Shown: positions 8,236-18,241, numbered from the stretch's first letter. The stretch: 64,000 nucleotides of DNA from Candidatus Krumholzibacteriota bacterium (GCA_016932415.1 JAFGCX010000017.1:1-64000), one strand, 5' to 3'. Notes: generated by a model not told the origin, from the sequence alone. Numbers and translations: made by a program.

Positions 8236-8709
8236 ATGCGACGTCTTATCGCCCTGTCCCTGCTCGTAATCATTCTCGCGGCGGCTTCCGGAGTAAATGG
8301 AGAAGGAATCCGCGAGAGAAAGCCGACGCTCGTCTACGGCGAACTTGGTGGAAAGGCCATATTTTACAGTATGGGGGTTGAAAGGTATCTCACAAACACC
8401 TTCGGCATCGGGGCAGGAGTAATGGGTATCGGCGTCAGCGACGGCTTCGTCGGACTTTTCCCCATCTATATCTCACTCAATCCGGTCGGTGATATGCACA
8501 GCCTGTATCTGTCGGGCGGGACGCTGATCGCGGCGGCTTCGAACTGGGATGAGACCGAATCGGCAGCTCTCTTTACAGGGTCTATCGGATACCAGTACCA
8601 GTCGGACAGTGGGCTCTGGGTGCGGCCGACGATCAATGTGATCTTTGACACCGATTCGGAGGGGCTTTTTTTAGTTCTTCCAGGTGTCGCCATCGGTGGC
8701 AGTTTTTAG
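8236..8709 (+). CDS. Small secreted outer-membrane-type protein of unknown function
   Basis: A 157-aa protein. It begins at ATG 8236 behind AAGGAGGAG. The signal peptide MRRLIALSLLVIILAAASG is followed by a likely cut near VNGEG. The mature part is a series of short alternating strands rich in Gly and aromatic residues (FGIGAGVMGIGVSDGF, LYLSGGTLIAAASNW) and ends GVAIGGSF. The terminal Phe and strand pattern suggest a small beta-barrel or barrel-like protein of the outer membrane. No known family was recognised. It is separated by 158 bases from the PEP carboxykinase gene and is probably its own unit. Confidence 0.75.
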   Translation: MRRLIALSLLVIILAAASGVNGEGIRERKPTLVYGELGGKAIFYSMGVERYLTNTFGIGAGVMGIGVSDGFVGLFPIYISLNPVGDMHSLYLSGGTLIAAASNWDETESAALFTGSIGYQYQSDSGLWVRPTINVIFDTDSEGLFLVLPGVAIGGSF

Positions 8710-8845
8710 ACTGTCGAAGCTGGGAGAACCGGTATGAAGAGATAGCGGCAAAACAGCTCAGACCCCTTTCCATAAGAGGGTTTTTCTGCTATATTGGAAG
8801 CACGGACTCCGGCACTTTAAACCCGCCCCTGTATGCGAGGTCAAG

Positions 8846-10297
8846 ATGTATCGGACTATTTTGCTTGCTGCAGCGCTGATGGCAGCCTCTTCAATGAACC
8901 TTTATGCCTCAGGCGTGGAAGAAGAGCTCGAGGCCCTGACCCGGATCGTGGATCAGGGTGGATACGGTTTCAGCGTAGGCAACACATCGGTAATGCGGCT
9001 GTCTCCGGAAGAAAGAAGCCTGATGCGGGGGTTTATTCCTCCTTCCGCAGAGATGTGGAAATCCCTGCCGAAGTTCAGGACATCGGGCGCTGATATCGAC
9101 GACCCTGTTTTCGACTGGCGCTCGGGAGGGTACGTAACCGGTGTCCGCAACCAGGGCCCATGCGGTTCATGCTGGGCCTTCGCCTCGATAGGGCAGCTGG
9201 AATCGCATATAATCATCAACGACGGAGTGGTTTTCGATCTTTCCGAGCAGCACGTTATAGACTGCAATATCTATGGCAGCGACTGTGGCGGAGGGAATAC
9301 GCAAGCGGCGTATCATCTTCTGCGAACGAACGGAGCTGTCCTGGAATCATGCATCCCATATACGGCGACCGACGGCAATACCTGCGGTCAGGATGCCTGT
9401 CTCAGCGTCGCGCTGATCAGCGCCGGGATGGCGGTGAACAACGATATCGCCTCTATCAAGGAAGCTCTTCTGTCTGGACCTGTATATTCAGCGGTCAGGA
9501 CTCACGCCCTTTTCGACGCATATGACGGCGGATGTTACGATTATGACGACAATCTTCATGAACCCGACCATGCCGTGCTTATCGTCGGATGGGACGATAC
9601 CGCCTGCGGCGGGAGCGGCGCCTGGATATGCAAAAACAGCTGGGGTACCGGCTGGGGGATAGACGGATTTTTCTACATCAAGTACGGCGTCAGCTGGATC
9701 GGCTGGTACGCGACGCAGATATCGTATCATCCCATCGTCGAGATAGTGTATCCGAGCGGAGGAGAGACTCTCAATATAGGAGACCTCGTCAATATAGAAT
9801 GGACTACCGGCAACGTAGAACCAGATTCGGTGAGGATCATCCTTGAGTACAACGACATGTCGCCGGTGCAGACGGTCCTGGCGACAGGGCTTACCGGCAC
9901 GAATCTCTATGTCTGGGAAGTTCCCGAACTTTACGTTGAGGACGCTTCGATAGAGATCATCTCTTTTCTGGGAGACGGGATAAGGGGTAGCGACCGCAGC
10001 GGCGGATTTGATATTTCTCTGGGGAACACGGTCAGACAGAACTATCCCAATCCCTTTTCCGAGACCACGACTATTTCCTATTCGCTTACCCAGGCCGGGA
10101 AAGTGAGGATCACGATCTTCGACAGTAACGGTCACCTGGTCAGGGTGGTCGAGGAGAAGACACGCGAACCGGGAAGTTATACAGTCGAATGGGACGGCCG
10201 GTCGGAAGACGGTTCCGTCGTATCGTCAGGGGTCTATTTCTGCAGGATCGAAGCGGGGACTAAAGACACGACAAAGAAGATCGTCCTGTTGAAATAG
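8846..10297 (+). CDS. Secreted papain-family (C1) cysteine protease with FlgD-like sorting C-terminus
   Basis: A 483-aa exported protease. The order is: signal peptide MYRTILLAAALMAASSMN, a short pro-region, then the papain core. Catalytic residues visible are Cys109 in GPCGSCWAF, His242 in HAVLIVGWD, and Asn264 in KNSWGTGWGIDGFFYIKYG, with the oxyanion Gln in NQGPCGS. After the core comes an Ig-like domain starting VYPSGGETLNIGDLVNIEW, similar to Ser-Thr-rich GPI-anchor-type repeats, and then a FlgD-like Ig domain beginning NYPNPFSETTTISYSL and ending TTKKIVLLK. Such C-termini mark proteins exported and surface-attached in FCB bacteria, where they serve type IX or similar sorting. A GAGG precedes the ATG. 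It probably degrades protein outside the cell. Confidence 0.93.
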   Translation: MYRTILLAAALMAASSMNLYASGVEEELEALTRIVDQGGYGFSVGNTSVMRLSPEERSLMRGFIPPSAEMWKSLPKFRTSGADIDDPVFDWRSGGYVTGVRNQGPCGSCWAFASIGQLESHIIINDGVVFDLSEQHVIDCNIYGSDCGGGNTQAAYHLLRTNGAVLESCIPYTATDGNTCGQDACLSVALISAGMAVNNDIASIKEALLSGPVYSAVRTHALFDAYDGGCYDYDDNLHEPDHAVLIVGWDDTACGGSGAWICKNSWGTGWGIDGFFYIKYGVSWIGWYATQISYHPIVEIVYPSGGETLNIGDLVNIEWTTGNVEPDSVRIILEYNDMSPVQTVLATGLTGTNLYVWEVPELYVEDASIEIISFLGDGIRGSDRSGGFDISLGNTVRQNYPNPFSETTTISYSLTQAGKVRITIFDSNGHLVRVVEEKTREPGSYTVEWDGRSEDGSVVSSGVYFCRIEAGTKDTTKKIVLLK

Positions 10298-10309
10298 AAG
10301 GCTACAGTC

Positions 10310-13258
10310 CTAGAAAAGGCTGTTGAATCCGATCGTCCAGCGAAATTCCCATTTTTCCTCATCCCCCGCGAGTACAGGATCGCTCAGATAGATCGGAAAT
10401 TCAGCCCTCAGTTTCCACACCTTCACTCCCACGCCGAAGTCCTGGAGTATGCCATCAAAAAGGTCTGAACCTATCTCGCTGGCAAAAGGATCCGGTATGG
10501 ACCTCATCCTGTCTCCTCCGAGGATCTTTCCCCAGTCGTGAAAGAGGCAGAAGCTGGCTCCCGCTTTTTTCCGAAGGGCCGGACCGAGAGGAAGTGGCAG
10601 CGGCATCTCGAGCTCGAAATTGGAGGTGAATATCGATTTGAATCCGAAATCGCCGTTGTAGTATCCGCGGAGGTTCCCGTCTCCAGGCACGTGGAAGTTT
10701 CCGTAATTGTCCTTCCAGAAAGCGCCACGGCTCCGAAGCCAGAAGTAATCATCCTTGTCGATGCTGCCGGCGCCGGCCAGATTGAAAAGTTCCTGCACCG
10801 GTGGGTCTATGGTAGCACGGCCGTAAAAGAAGCGAAGCTTCGGAAGGAAAGGCGCGGGCCAGTATATCGAAGGCCAGATCCGAAGATCGAAGGAGAGCTT
10901 CTCATAGTTGTGTTCGCTTCCCCAGGTCGAACGCTCAAGCCCGAGCAGGACCGAGGAATCAAGAATATCGGTGCGGGGATAACTGGCTATGAACAGTGAA
11001 GCTTTCAGGTTCTTTCCTTCTTCGTAGCTGCCAGGGATGATATATTCCGGGTCTTTCATTTCCTGGTAAGTAAGTTTCACCGTGTATTGTTTCGCCAGTG
11101 GTTCGGATAGGTGCTTTCTCCTTATCTTGTCTATCGCGAGTGATCCCCCCTGCCTGCCTTCCCGGTTGTAGGCGTCGAATGACCAGCTCGCCTCACGTCC
11201 GAAATATCCCAGCGGAGACTCGAAAGCTCCATAGAAATCGATCGTCTCGCTTTCAAATCCGTAAAGGCCCTGAAGGGTGAAATTCCTGTAGGTCCCGTCA
11301 TAACTGCCGCGTATCCTCAACCCGGCCTTTCCGCCATCGATATCGTTATAGTAGCCCAGGGGCAGAAGACGCAGCTGATAGGCGTCAGATGGGTAGTATC
11401 CACTGAAAGGGTTGTCGAGGACGAGAGCTCGCCTGCGGGGCGAAAAATTATCGAGTTGGTATATGTCGAGGATCTCATTCTCAGGGTTGATGGAGAGCGA
11501 GACAGGTTCGACGGGAAAAGTGAAGGATTTTTCATGCTCTCTGGGGAATCCATCGATCCATTCGGATACCGTATTGCCGTTTTTCAGCCGGAAAGCGAGC
11601 TTGAGCGGCATGATCATCTCGCCCTTGCGTTTTACCCTTACGTCGGCGACCCAGTCGTCCGAGGATTTTTCAACGTCGAAGCGATCGACGGCATAATCGC
11701 AATCTTTCGTCGTATGAAGCCACTGCCTGAAAAACTCACCAAGGTCTTTTCCAGATATCTCTTCGCATATCGAAAGAAACACCTCTTCGTCTACATGTTT
11801 GAATTTCCAGCGCTCGAAATAGGTGTGCAGTATCTTCCAGAAGTCTTCGTCACCGACGTAGTAACGCAGCGCGCGGATAAAAAGGGCGCTTTTTATATAT
11901 ACCATCGTCCTGCCTGAACTTCTGAATTCATGGTGCGGTGTGGCGACACGTTCGGCGAAACCGGACCGGTGATACCCGATCACCTCGTCTGAAAGCGATT
12001 CCCACAGAGTCTTCCTTGGAGCAAGGAAAGAGAAAGACCCCTTTCCGTCAGGCTTTCCATAAGGGCCGTAAGTCAGTTCATTGTAGAGGAACTTCTGGTA
12101 CTGCGTCAGGCCTTCATCCATCCAGGCTTCGTCGCGTTCGTTATTGGCGAGCATCCCGTAGAACCAGCTGTGTCCAAGCTCGTGGAATATCAGACCTTCC
12201 CTTGCCGATCCATTCATGACGAGCATCGGGTATTCCATCCCGCCACTCGAATTGGCATCGACTATACTTATCTGGGGATAACCGTAAGGCCCGGCGAATC
12301 TATCGAGCCATTCGACCGCCCTTACTCCGCGGGCGAGAGCTGAATCGGCCCAGGAGGTGTTCCATGGCCTGTAGAAACTCATCACGCTGTAACCGTCGCG
12401 TTCGGCGCTCTCGACTATATAATCAGGATCGGCGCACCACGCGAAATCATGGACGTTCTCGGCGCGGAAAACGACGGTCTTCATCTTTTCCCCGGTTTTA
12501 TCGGATCTGCCGCCATCTGAAGAGCTTTTTTCTCCCTTTTTGTTTTTCCCCCAGCCAGGGTCGCCGGAGACAGGGACCCCGGTAGCCGCCACGACATATC
12601 TTTCCGGCAGGGTAATATGGACATCGTATCTGCCGAATTCTCCATAGAATTCTCCCATTCGAAACTGGTCGGGGTGCCATCCTTCGTTGTCGTATACGAC
12701 CATTTTCGGGTACCACTGCCCCATATCGTAATGGTCGCCGACATATCCCGCCCTCCCGAGGCGTTTTCGTATTTTTTCGGTAAAGGCGAGGGTCATCGCC
12801 ACTTCAGCTCCAGGAAGGAGAGGGCGCGCAAGCCCGGCCCTGAGGATCGTCCCGTCGACGGTGAAAAGCGCGGCGCGTCCGTCTATAGTCAGGGTGTCGA
12901 TATCGAGGAATCCCCTGTTTTTTCCGGGGAGTCCGACAAACTGGAACCAGACGCCGGCGAGAAAATCCTTTAAAAGTTCGGAATCCCTCTCCCTGTAGGC
13001 GTTCGGATAGAGGTGAAGGTATATCTCTGAAAGGGTGTCGGGAGAATTATTCTTATACTTTATCTCCTGCGTTCCGGTGAGGGTGTGCCTTTCCGTATCG
13101 AGGCGGCACTTGATAATATAATCCGATCTCTGTTGCCAGTAAGGTCGATCGATGCCGGGGAGGCTCCCGGTCTGGGCGGACAGAGCGGAAGCATAGAGGA
13201 TAAATAACAAAATAATAAAAGATATTCTCGTGACTGGTTTTTTCATTTTGCCTGTCAT
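10310..13258 (-). CDS. M1-family metallo-aminopeptidase fused to an Omp85-like outer-membrane barrel
   Basis: A 982-aa protein. An N-terminal signal peptide (MKKPVTRISFIILLFILYAS) is followed by an M1 N-terminal beta domain, then the zinc site HELGH at residues 359-363 with the third ligand Glu382 in WMDEG. The substrate-binding loop appears as GGMEYPM, the counterpart of GAMEN. From about residue 630 the sequence changes to alternating strands with aromatic girdles. It contains GDGNLRGYYNGDFG, like the G-x-x-x-LRGY motif of Omp85/D15 surface antigens, and ends RWTIGFNSLF with a terminal Phe as in outer-membrane barrels. The peptidase would thus be anchored in the outer membrane by its own barrel. 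The start may be ATG 13258 or the ATG four codons on. It is convergent with the papain-like gene and divergent from the M16 pair. Confidence 0.88.
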   Translation of the reverse strand: MTGKMKKPVTRISFIILLFILYASALSAQTGSLPGIDRPYWQQRSDYIIKCRLDTERHTLTGTQEIKYKNNSPDTLSEIYLHLYPNAYRERDSELLKDFLAGVWFQFVGLPGKNRGFLDIDTLTIDGRAALFTVDGTILRAGLARPLLPGAEVAMTLAFTEKIRKRLGRAGYVGDHYDMGQWYPKMVVYDNEGWHPDQFRMGEFYGEFGRYDVHITLPERYVVAATGVPVSGDPGWGKNKKGEKSSSDGGRSDKTGEKMKTVVFRAENVHDFAWCADPDYIVESAERDGYSVMSFYRPWNTSWADSALARGVRAVEWLDRFAGPYGYPQISIVDANSSGGMEYPMLVMNGSAREGLIFHELGHSWFYGMLANNERDEAWMDEGLTQYQKFLYNELTYGPYGKPDGKGSFSFLAPRKTLWESLSDEVIGYHRSGFAERVATPHHEFRSSGRTMVYIKSALFIRALRYYVGDEDFWKILHTYFERWKFKHVDEEVFLSICEEISGKDLGEFFRQWLHTTKDCDYAVDRFDVEKSSDDWVADVRVKRKGEMIMPLKLAFRLKNGNTVSEWIDGFPREHEKSFTFPVEPVSLSINPENEILDIYQLDNFSPRRRALVLDNPFSGYYPSDAYQLRLLPLGYYNDIDGGKAGLRIRGSYDGTYRNFTLQGLYGFESETIDFYGAFESPLGYFGREASWSFDAYNREGRQGGSLAIDKIRRKHLSEPLAKQYTVKLTYQEMKDPEYIIPGSYEEGKNLKASLFIASYPRTDILDSSVLLGLERSTWGSEHNYEKLSFDLRIWPSIYWPAPFLPKLRFFYGRATIDPPVQELFNLAGAGSIDKDDYFWLRSRGAFWKDNYGNFHVPGDGNLRGYYNGDFGFKSIFTSNFELEMPLPLPLGPALRKKAGASFCLFHDWGKILGGDRMRSIPDPFASEIGSDLFDGILQDFGVGVKVWKLRAEFPIYLSDPVLAGDEEKWEFRWTIGFNSLF

Positions 13259-13525
13259 CCCTTCATAAGACGGATCCGGATATGCTTGATGGCGGCCTCA
13301 GCCGCTTCTTTTTAGTTCGTGTAAATTACCACAGCGGCTGTTACTTATCAAGACAGATAAAAGTTGTACAACGACAACCACGAGCAGTTCCATTATTCAT
13401 TTTCCTTGAACCGGTGGAGAGAGGCTGATAAAATCATCTTTCGGCCGTCCGGGACAGGCTCCCGGGGCCTTCTGACAGAGACGAGTAACCAGGTGACAAT
13501 GATCGACTTCCGGGAAGGAGGAAGG

Positions 13526-15421
13526 ATGAACAGAAAGTGCAGCGCCCTTTTCTTTACGGCGCTTTCACTTCTGCTGGCTATTCTGGTCCAGCCGGCGCTT
13601 GCAGAAGGGACTCTTGAAGAAAAGGTAAATGAATTCGAGCTTGATAACGGCATGAAATTTCTTGTCGTCGAACGGCACGAGGCCCCGGTCGCCTTCTGTG
13701 CCATCGTGTTCAACGTGGGATCGGCGAACGAATGGCCGAACGTTACCGGGATATCGCATCTTCTTGAGCATATGATGTTCAAGGGATCAAAAAATATCGG
13801 AACGACAAACTATAAAAAAGAGATCCCATATATCGAAAAAACCGATGAGCTTGGAGAAAAAACGATAGAACTGCGAAGCAGGATAGAGGAGTGGCGGTTC
13901 GAGGCTTTCAAGGATTTCAGCAAAACTGTCATCTCGGGGTTCAGCGAAGAGGAACAGGCGGAAGTCGGTACTGACAAGTACAGGCAGAACAGGCTTCTCA
14001 TCGAGAAGATAAGGGCCCTTGAAGAGATGCCGGAAGAGATGGTCTCAAGAAAATACCTTCTTGAGCAGGACGGGACCGACTATCTGCGGCTTTACCTTGA
14101 ATACGAGGAGGCCTGGGGGGAGATCGTCAGGCTGATAGACGAGCAGAGGGGAAAATACATAGTCAACAATGAACTCTGGGAATCATACATGAACAACGGG
14201 TCTCGGATGCTCAATGCCGGGACATCGAACGATTTTACAGTCTATTTCGTGTACCTTCCCGCGAACAGGCTGGAATTATGGATGACCCTTGAATCTGACA
14301 GGATGGATGAACCGGTATTCAGGGAGTTCTGGACAGAGCGCGATGTCGTTATGGAGGAAAGGCGCCTGGCAGAGAACGATCCTGACGACGTACTAGACGA
14401 AGCGTTCAACTCCGTGGCGTTCACCGCCTGTCCGTACAAGTGGCCGGTGCTGGGATGGATGAGCGACCTGAGAACTACCGACCGCAAGGAGCTTATGCGA
14501 TATCATCAGATCTTTTACGCTCCGAACAACGCGACAGCCGTCGTGGTCGGTGATATCGAACTGGCTATGGTGAAAAAGATGGCAACGAAATATTTCGGTC
14601 CGATCGCGGCCCAGAGCGACCCCGCTCCTCTCGAGACGCGCGAACCCGAGCAGCAGGGTGAAAGAAGGCTCGTCATCGAGCATGACGCCAATCCGAAACT
14701 TATGATAGGATATCATAAACCTCTCTATCCCGATCCCGAGGCAGTCGTCTTCGAAGTGATGAACAATATTCTCGCCGGCGGACGTACCTCGAGGCTGTAT
14801 AAATCTATATACGAAGAAAAGCAGCTTACCGCGGAGCCTCCGGCAGTCTACACCGGGCCGGGAGAACGCTATGACAATCTTCTGATCTTCTCAGCCGAAC
14901 CGCGGCATCCTCACACGCTCGAAGAGGTCGAAGAGGCGATATTTGAAGAGATAGAAAAACTCAAGACCGAACCGGTGACTGACCGGGAACTCCAGAGGAT
15001 AAAAAACCAGATCGATTCCCAGATGATCCAGCAGCTGGGATCCAACCTCGGGATTGCCTTCACGGTGCTGATCGGAGAGATCTACAGGGGAGATTACAAG
15101 GCGATGTTCAGGCAGATCGAGATGATAAAGAAAGTGACTGCCGACGACGTGATGCGTGTCGCCGAAAAGTATCTTACAAAGAAAAACCGTACCGTTGCGT
15201 GGCGGGTTCAGGTCGAGAAAGAGGACGCGGGGGAAACGGGGGAAGAGGAAAAATTCGACGAGCAGAAATTAAGGGCCTATATCATGTCTCTTCCGCAGGA
15301 TGAGATGATGGAGATCGTGCAGAAATTCCAGAGCATGAGGTCGGAAGCGGAAGCCATGGAATACGCTAAGGAACTGATGGAAAGGGCAAAAGCCGCAGGT
15401 TTCTTCGACAAGAAGGAATAA
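13526..15421 (+). CDS. M16-family zinc protease, catalytic member, periplasmic
   Basis: A 631-aa protein from ATG 13526, chosen because GGAAGGAGGAAGG lies directly before it and a signal peptide follows (MNRKCSALFFTALSLLLAIL). The inverted zinc motif H-x-x-E-H is present as HLLEH at residues 78-82, and the downstream glutamate is in FWTERDVVMEERRL. An insert of about 120 residues, rich in charged coiled-coil-like sequence (IEKIRALEEMPEEM), separates the zinc motif from the rest. The C-terminal M16 domain (GGRTSRLYKSIYEEKQL) is recognisable. The next gene, 22 bases away, encodes a partner without the zinc motif, so the two probably form a heterodimer like mitochondrial processing peptidase. 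Confidence 0.93.
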   Translation: MNRKCSALFFTALSLLLAILVQPALAEGTLEEKVNEFELDNGMKFLVVERHEAPVAFCAIVFNVGSANEWPNVTGISHLLEHMMFKGSKNIGTTNYKKEIPYIEKTDELGEKTIELRSRIEEWRFEAFKDFSKTVISGFSEEEQAEVGTDKYRQNRLLIEKIRALEEMPEEMVSRKYLLEQDGTDYLRLYLEYEEAWGEIVRLIDEQRGKYIVNNELWESYMNNGSRMLNAGTSNDFTVYFVYLPANRLELWMTLESDRMDEPVFREFWTERDVVMEERRLAENDPDDVLDEAFNSVAFTACPYKWPVLGWMSDLRTTDRKELMRYHQIFYAPNNATAVVVGDIELAMVKKMATKYFGPIAAQSDPAPLETREPEQQGERRLVIEHDANPKLMIGYHKPLYPDPEAVVFEVMNNILAGGRTSRLYKSIYEEKQLTAEPPAVYTGPGERYDNLLIFSAEPRHPHTLEEVEEAIFEEIEKLKTEPVTDRELQRIKNQIDSQMIQQLGSNLGIAFTVLIGEIYRGDYKAMFRQIEMIKKVTADDVMRVAEKYLTKKNRTVAWRVQVEKEDAGETGEEEKFDEQKLRAYIMSLPQDEMMEIVQKFQSMRSEAEAMEYAKELMERAKAAGFFDKKE

Positions 15422-15442
15422 TGGAAGAAAAGGAGATCTAAA

Positions 15443-16855
15443 ATGAATAGAAAAATTGTCATATCGCTCCTTGCGGTGATGCTTACGATCTCGTTCGCGT
15501 CCCCTCTGCCTGCCGGGAGAAAACATCCGAGCAAATTGAAATATCCTCCGCTTGAGGTCAAGACTCCCGAAGTCCTTGATATAGCCCTCGACAACGGGAT
15601 CAAGGGGTTCATGATCGAGGACCACGAGATACCGATGGTAAACATAGTGATCCTGCTGAAGACTTATTTCCCCGGGAAGGAAAAGTACGGTCTAAATGAT
15701 ATAGCGCAATGGGTCCTGAGGAATGGTGGAAGCGAGAACTGGCCGGCGGACAAGCTTAATGATGAACTGGAATTTCTCCCGGCCACAGTTGAAGTCTTTG
15801 GCGATGATCTGAGCACGATGGTCTTCGTCAGCTGCCTCAAGAAAGATATGAAAGAGGTCCTCCCGATAATGGCGGATCTTCTGCTCAACCCTCTTTTTCC
15901 CCAGGACAAGCTTGAAAAGAGAAAAGCAGATATGCTCGAGGAGATCAGGAGGAAGAACGACCAGCCGAGCGACATCGTTCGACGCGAATTCAACAGGTTG
16001 CTGTACAGAGACCATCCGTACGGCTGGGAAACGACCGAGGAGAGTGTCTCCTCTGTCAGCCGAGAGGATCTGGTCGAATTCCACGACAGCTATTTCCATC
16101 CTGATAATGCCCTGATAGGGATAAGCGGAGATGTCACGAAAAGCGAGATGGAGGCTGAACTTGCCGCGGTGCTTGGAGGTTGGGAACCGAAGGAAGTCGT
16201 CGTTCCGAAAGTGCCCGCAGTCGATATCAAAGAGACGGAGAATTATAACTATATCTATAAGGATATTAACCAGGCATACATGAGTATCGGCCATCTCGGG
16301 ATAAATTCGAACAACCCGGACCGCTGCGCGGTGACAATAATGAATTTTATCCTCGGAGGCGGTTCGTTCACTTCGTGGATAACGGAGGAAGTAAGGGAAA
16401 AGAAAGGGCTAGCCTATTCAGCCCGGTCGCGTTTCAGCAGCGATCCCTTTGCCCTGGGCACCTTCGCCGCTTCGGCCCAGACCTCGGCGGGAGAGTACAG
16501 CCGGGCGATGACGATCATCATAGAACAGATAAAAAGAATGAAGACTGAAGGGCCGACGCAGGAAGAGCTTAAAAAAGCGGTCGATTCGTTCCTCAACAGC
16601 AAGGTCTTTGATTACGATTCCAAGTCGGGGCTCGTCCGAAGGCTGGTCAACCTCAAATTCCAGGGGAGACCGCTCGATACTCCCGAAAAGGATATGGAGA
16701 CTTATGCTTCCCTTACGGTCGAGGATATAAGGAAAGCCGCTGAAAAGTATCTCCATCTTGACAGGCTGACGATTCTCGTTGTCGGAGACAAGGGACAGTT
16801 CGACAGGCCTCTTTCAGATTTTGGAACGGTAAACGAGATCGAACTCGGCAAGTAA
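15443..16855 (+). CDS. M16-family protein, non-catalytic partner
   Basis: A 470-aa protein with a signal peptide (MNRKIVISLLAVMLTISFAS) and an RBS GGAGA 7 bases upstream. It keeps the two-domain M16 fold: LDIALDNGIKGFMIEDHEIP at the start, GISGDVTKSEMEAEL after the first domain, and FILGGGSFTSWITEEVREKK in the second. At the expected H-x-x-E-H position the sequence reads DIAQWVLRNGG, so the zinc ligands are absent. The second-domain glycine-rich loop is intact. It is expected to pair with the upstream catalytic member and help hold peptide substrates. Confidence 0.9.
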   Translation: MNRKIVISLLAVMLTISFASPLPAGRKHPSKLKYPPLEVKTPEVLDIALDNGIKGFMIEDHEIPMVNIVILLKTYFPGKEKYGLNDIAQWVLRNGGSENWPADKLNDELEFLPATVEVFGDDLSTMVFVSCLKKDMKEVLPIMADLLLNPLFPQDKLEKRKADMLEEIRRKNDQPSDIVRREFNRLLYRDHPYGWETTEESVSSVSREDLVEFHDSYFHPDNALIGISGDVTKSEMEAELAAVLGGWEPKEVVVPKVPAVDIKETENYNYIYKDINQAYMSIGHLGINSNNPDRCAVTIMNFILGGGSFTSWITEEVREKKGLAYSARSRFSSDPFALGTFAASAQTSAGEYSRAMTIIIEQIKRMKTEGPTQEELKKAVDSFLNSKVFDYDSKSGLVRRLVNLKFQGRPLDTPEKDMETYASLTVEDIRKAAEKYLHLDRLTILVVGDKGQFDRPLSDFGTVNEIELGK

Positions 16856-16897
16856 CAGCCCGCCTTGAAAGCCGTCTTTCGGGCAGGAACGCAGTTG

Positions 16898-16934
16898 CCA
16901 GCTGCGCCGGGTTGCTTTGATCTGGCGCAGCTGG
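16898..16934 (+). promoter_or_regulatory. Perfect 11-bp inverted repeat just upstream of glgC
   Basis: CCAGCTGCGCC (16898-16908) and GGCGCAGCTGG (16924-16934) can form an 11-bp hairpin with a 15-base loop. It ends only 5 bases before the glgC ribosome-binding site GGAAAG. A second imperfect hairpin lies just before it (GCCC..GAAAG..CTTTCGGGC, 16858-16884). No T-run follows, so a plain terminator is unlikely. It may be an operator or a translational control element. Confidence 0.4.
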
Positions 16935-16950
16935 TTCACGGAAAGATACA

Positions 16951-18225
16951 ATGGGTGATATAACAGCAGTAGTACTTGGAGGAGGAAGAGGGACAAGACT
17001 CTACCCGCTTACAAGAAACAGGTCGAAACCGGCCGTTCCGCTTGCCGGGAACTACAGGCTGATAGATGTCCCGGTAAGTAACTGCATCAATTCCGGAATA
17101 GACAGGATCTACGTCCTAACCCAGTTCAATTCCGCTTCGTTGAACCAGCATATATCGAGGACGTACCGTTTCGACAACTTCAGCAAGGGGTTCGTCGAAA
17201 TACTCGCCGCAGAACAGACCCTTGCCTCGTCTGCCTGGTTTCAGGGAACAGCAGACGCGGTGAGGCAGGCGATGCCTCATCTGACCGACCGGCAGAGCGA
17301 AGATGTCCTCATCCTTTCGGGAGACCACCTGTACAGGATGGATTACACCGGATTCATCAGGCATCATCGAAAGATGGGCGCCGATATAAGTATCGCCGTG
17401 AAACCGGTGACGGCGGCAAAAGCCAAAGGATTCGGGATATTACAGGCGGACGCCGAGGGGTGGATAACAGAATTCAGGGAAAAACCGAAAGGTAAAGCGC
17501 TGCGCGATATAAGGACCGATACAAGGGCGCTTGGGTTGAGCCCGACGCAGGCAAAAAAACATCCGTACCTCGGTTCGATGGGGATATACCTCTTCAAGAC
17601 CGATCGGCTCAGAGAGGCGCTCGATCTCGATCCGGAGATCATTGATTTCGCGAAACAGGTAATACCGAGAGCTCTTAAGGAACGCAGGGTCAGCGCCTTT
17701 CCTCACGAAGGATACTGGGAGGATATCGGTACGATCAGGTCTTTTTACGACGCGCACATGAAGCTTCTCTCGAAGGATCCGGAATTCAATATCTTCGACG
17801 TCGATTTTCATCTCTACACGCATCCGAGATTCCTTCCCGGATCGCGGGTCAACAGAGGGGTGGTTGAAAAGTCGATCCTGAACGCGGGATGCATCATCGA
17901 CAGGGCAAGTATAAGACATTCGATAATAGGGATCAGGTCGATGATCGGCAAGGGCGCAAAGATCGAAAACTCAATAATCCTCGGCGCCGACTACTACGAT
18001 TCAGATAAAGACCGAGTGCCGGGAGTGCCGCCACTCGGGATCGGACCGAACGCCGTAATAAAAAAAGCGATAATTGATACAAACGTCCATATAGGAAAGA
18101 ATGTTGTCCTGGAAAACAGAAAGAGACTCCGGAAATACGACGATCCCGAAGGAAACATATATGTCCGCGACGGGATCATCGTTCTCGCGAAAGGATCTGT
18201 CATAAGGGACGGAACAAAGTTCTAA
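16951..18225 (+). CDS. glgC: Glucose-1-phosphate adenylyltransferase (ADP-glucose pyrophosphorylase)
   Basis: A 424-aa protein of normal GlgC length. It makes ADP-glucose from ATP and glucose-1-phosphate for glycogen synthesis. The nucleotide-binding N-terminus [15 protein letters not shown] and [16 protein letters not shown] are canonical, as are [11 protein letters not shown] and the active-site aspartate in [11 protein letters not shown]. The C-terminal half is a left-handed beta-helix ([18 protein letters not shown]) used for allosteric control. GGAAAG lies 5 bases before the ATG. A T-rich terminator hairpin follows at 18242-18277. It fits with the nearby gluconeogenic genes for fructose bisphosphatase and PEP carboxykinase. 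Confidence 0.97.
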   Translation: MGDITAVVLGGGRGTRLYPLTRNRSKPAVPLAGNYRLIDVPVSNCINSGIDRIYVLTQFNSASLNQHISRTYRFDNFSKGFVEILAAEQTLASSAWFQGTADAVRQAMPHLTDRQSEDVLILSGDHLYRMDYTGFIRHHRKMGADISIAVKPVTAAKAKGFGILQADAEGWITEFREKPKGKALRDIRTDTRALGLSPTQAKKHPYLGSMGIYLFKTDRLREALDLDPEIIDFAKQVIPRALKERRVSAFPHEGYWEDIGTIRSFYDAHMKLLSKDPEFNIFDVDFHLYTHPRFLPGSRVNRGVVEKSILNAGCIIDRASIRHSIIGIRSMIGKGAKIENSIILGADYYDSDKDRVPGVPPLGIGPNAVIKKAIIDTNVHIGKNVVLENRKRLRKYDDPEGNIYVRDGIIVLAKGSVIRDGTKF

Positions 18226-18241
18226 CAGGTTTCCGCCCTGA

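Noticed and set aside
8750-8800. Terminator after the small barrel protein (CCCT...AGGG then T5)
   Set aside because: The stem has only about four pairs and a bulge; too weak to report as a feature.
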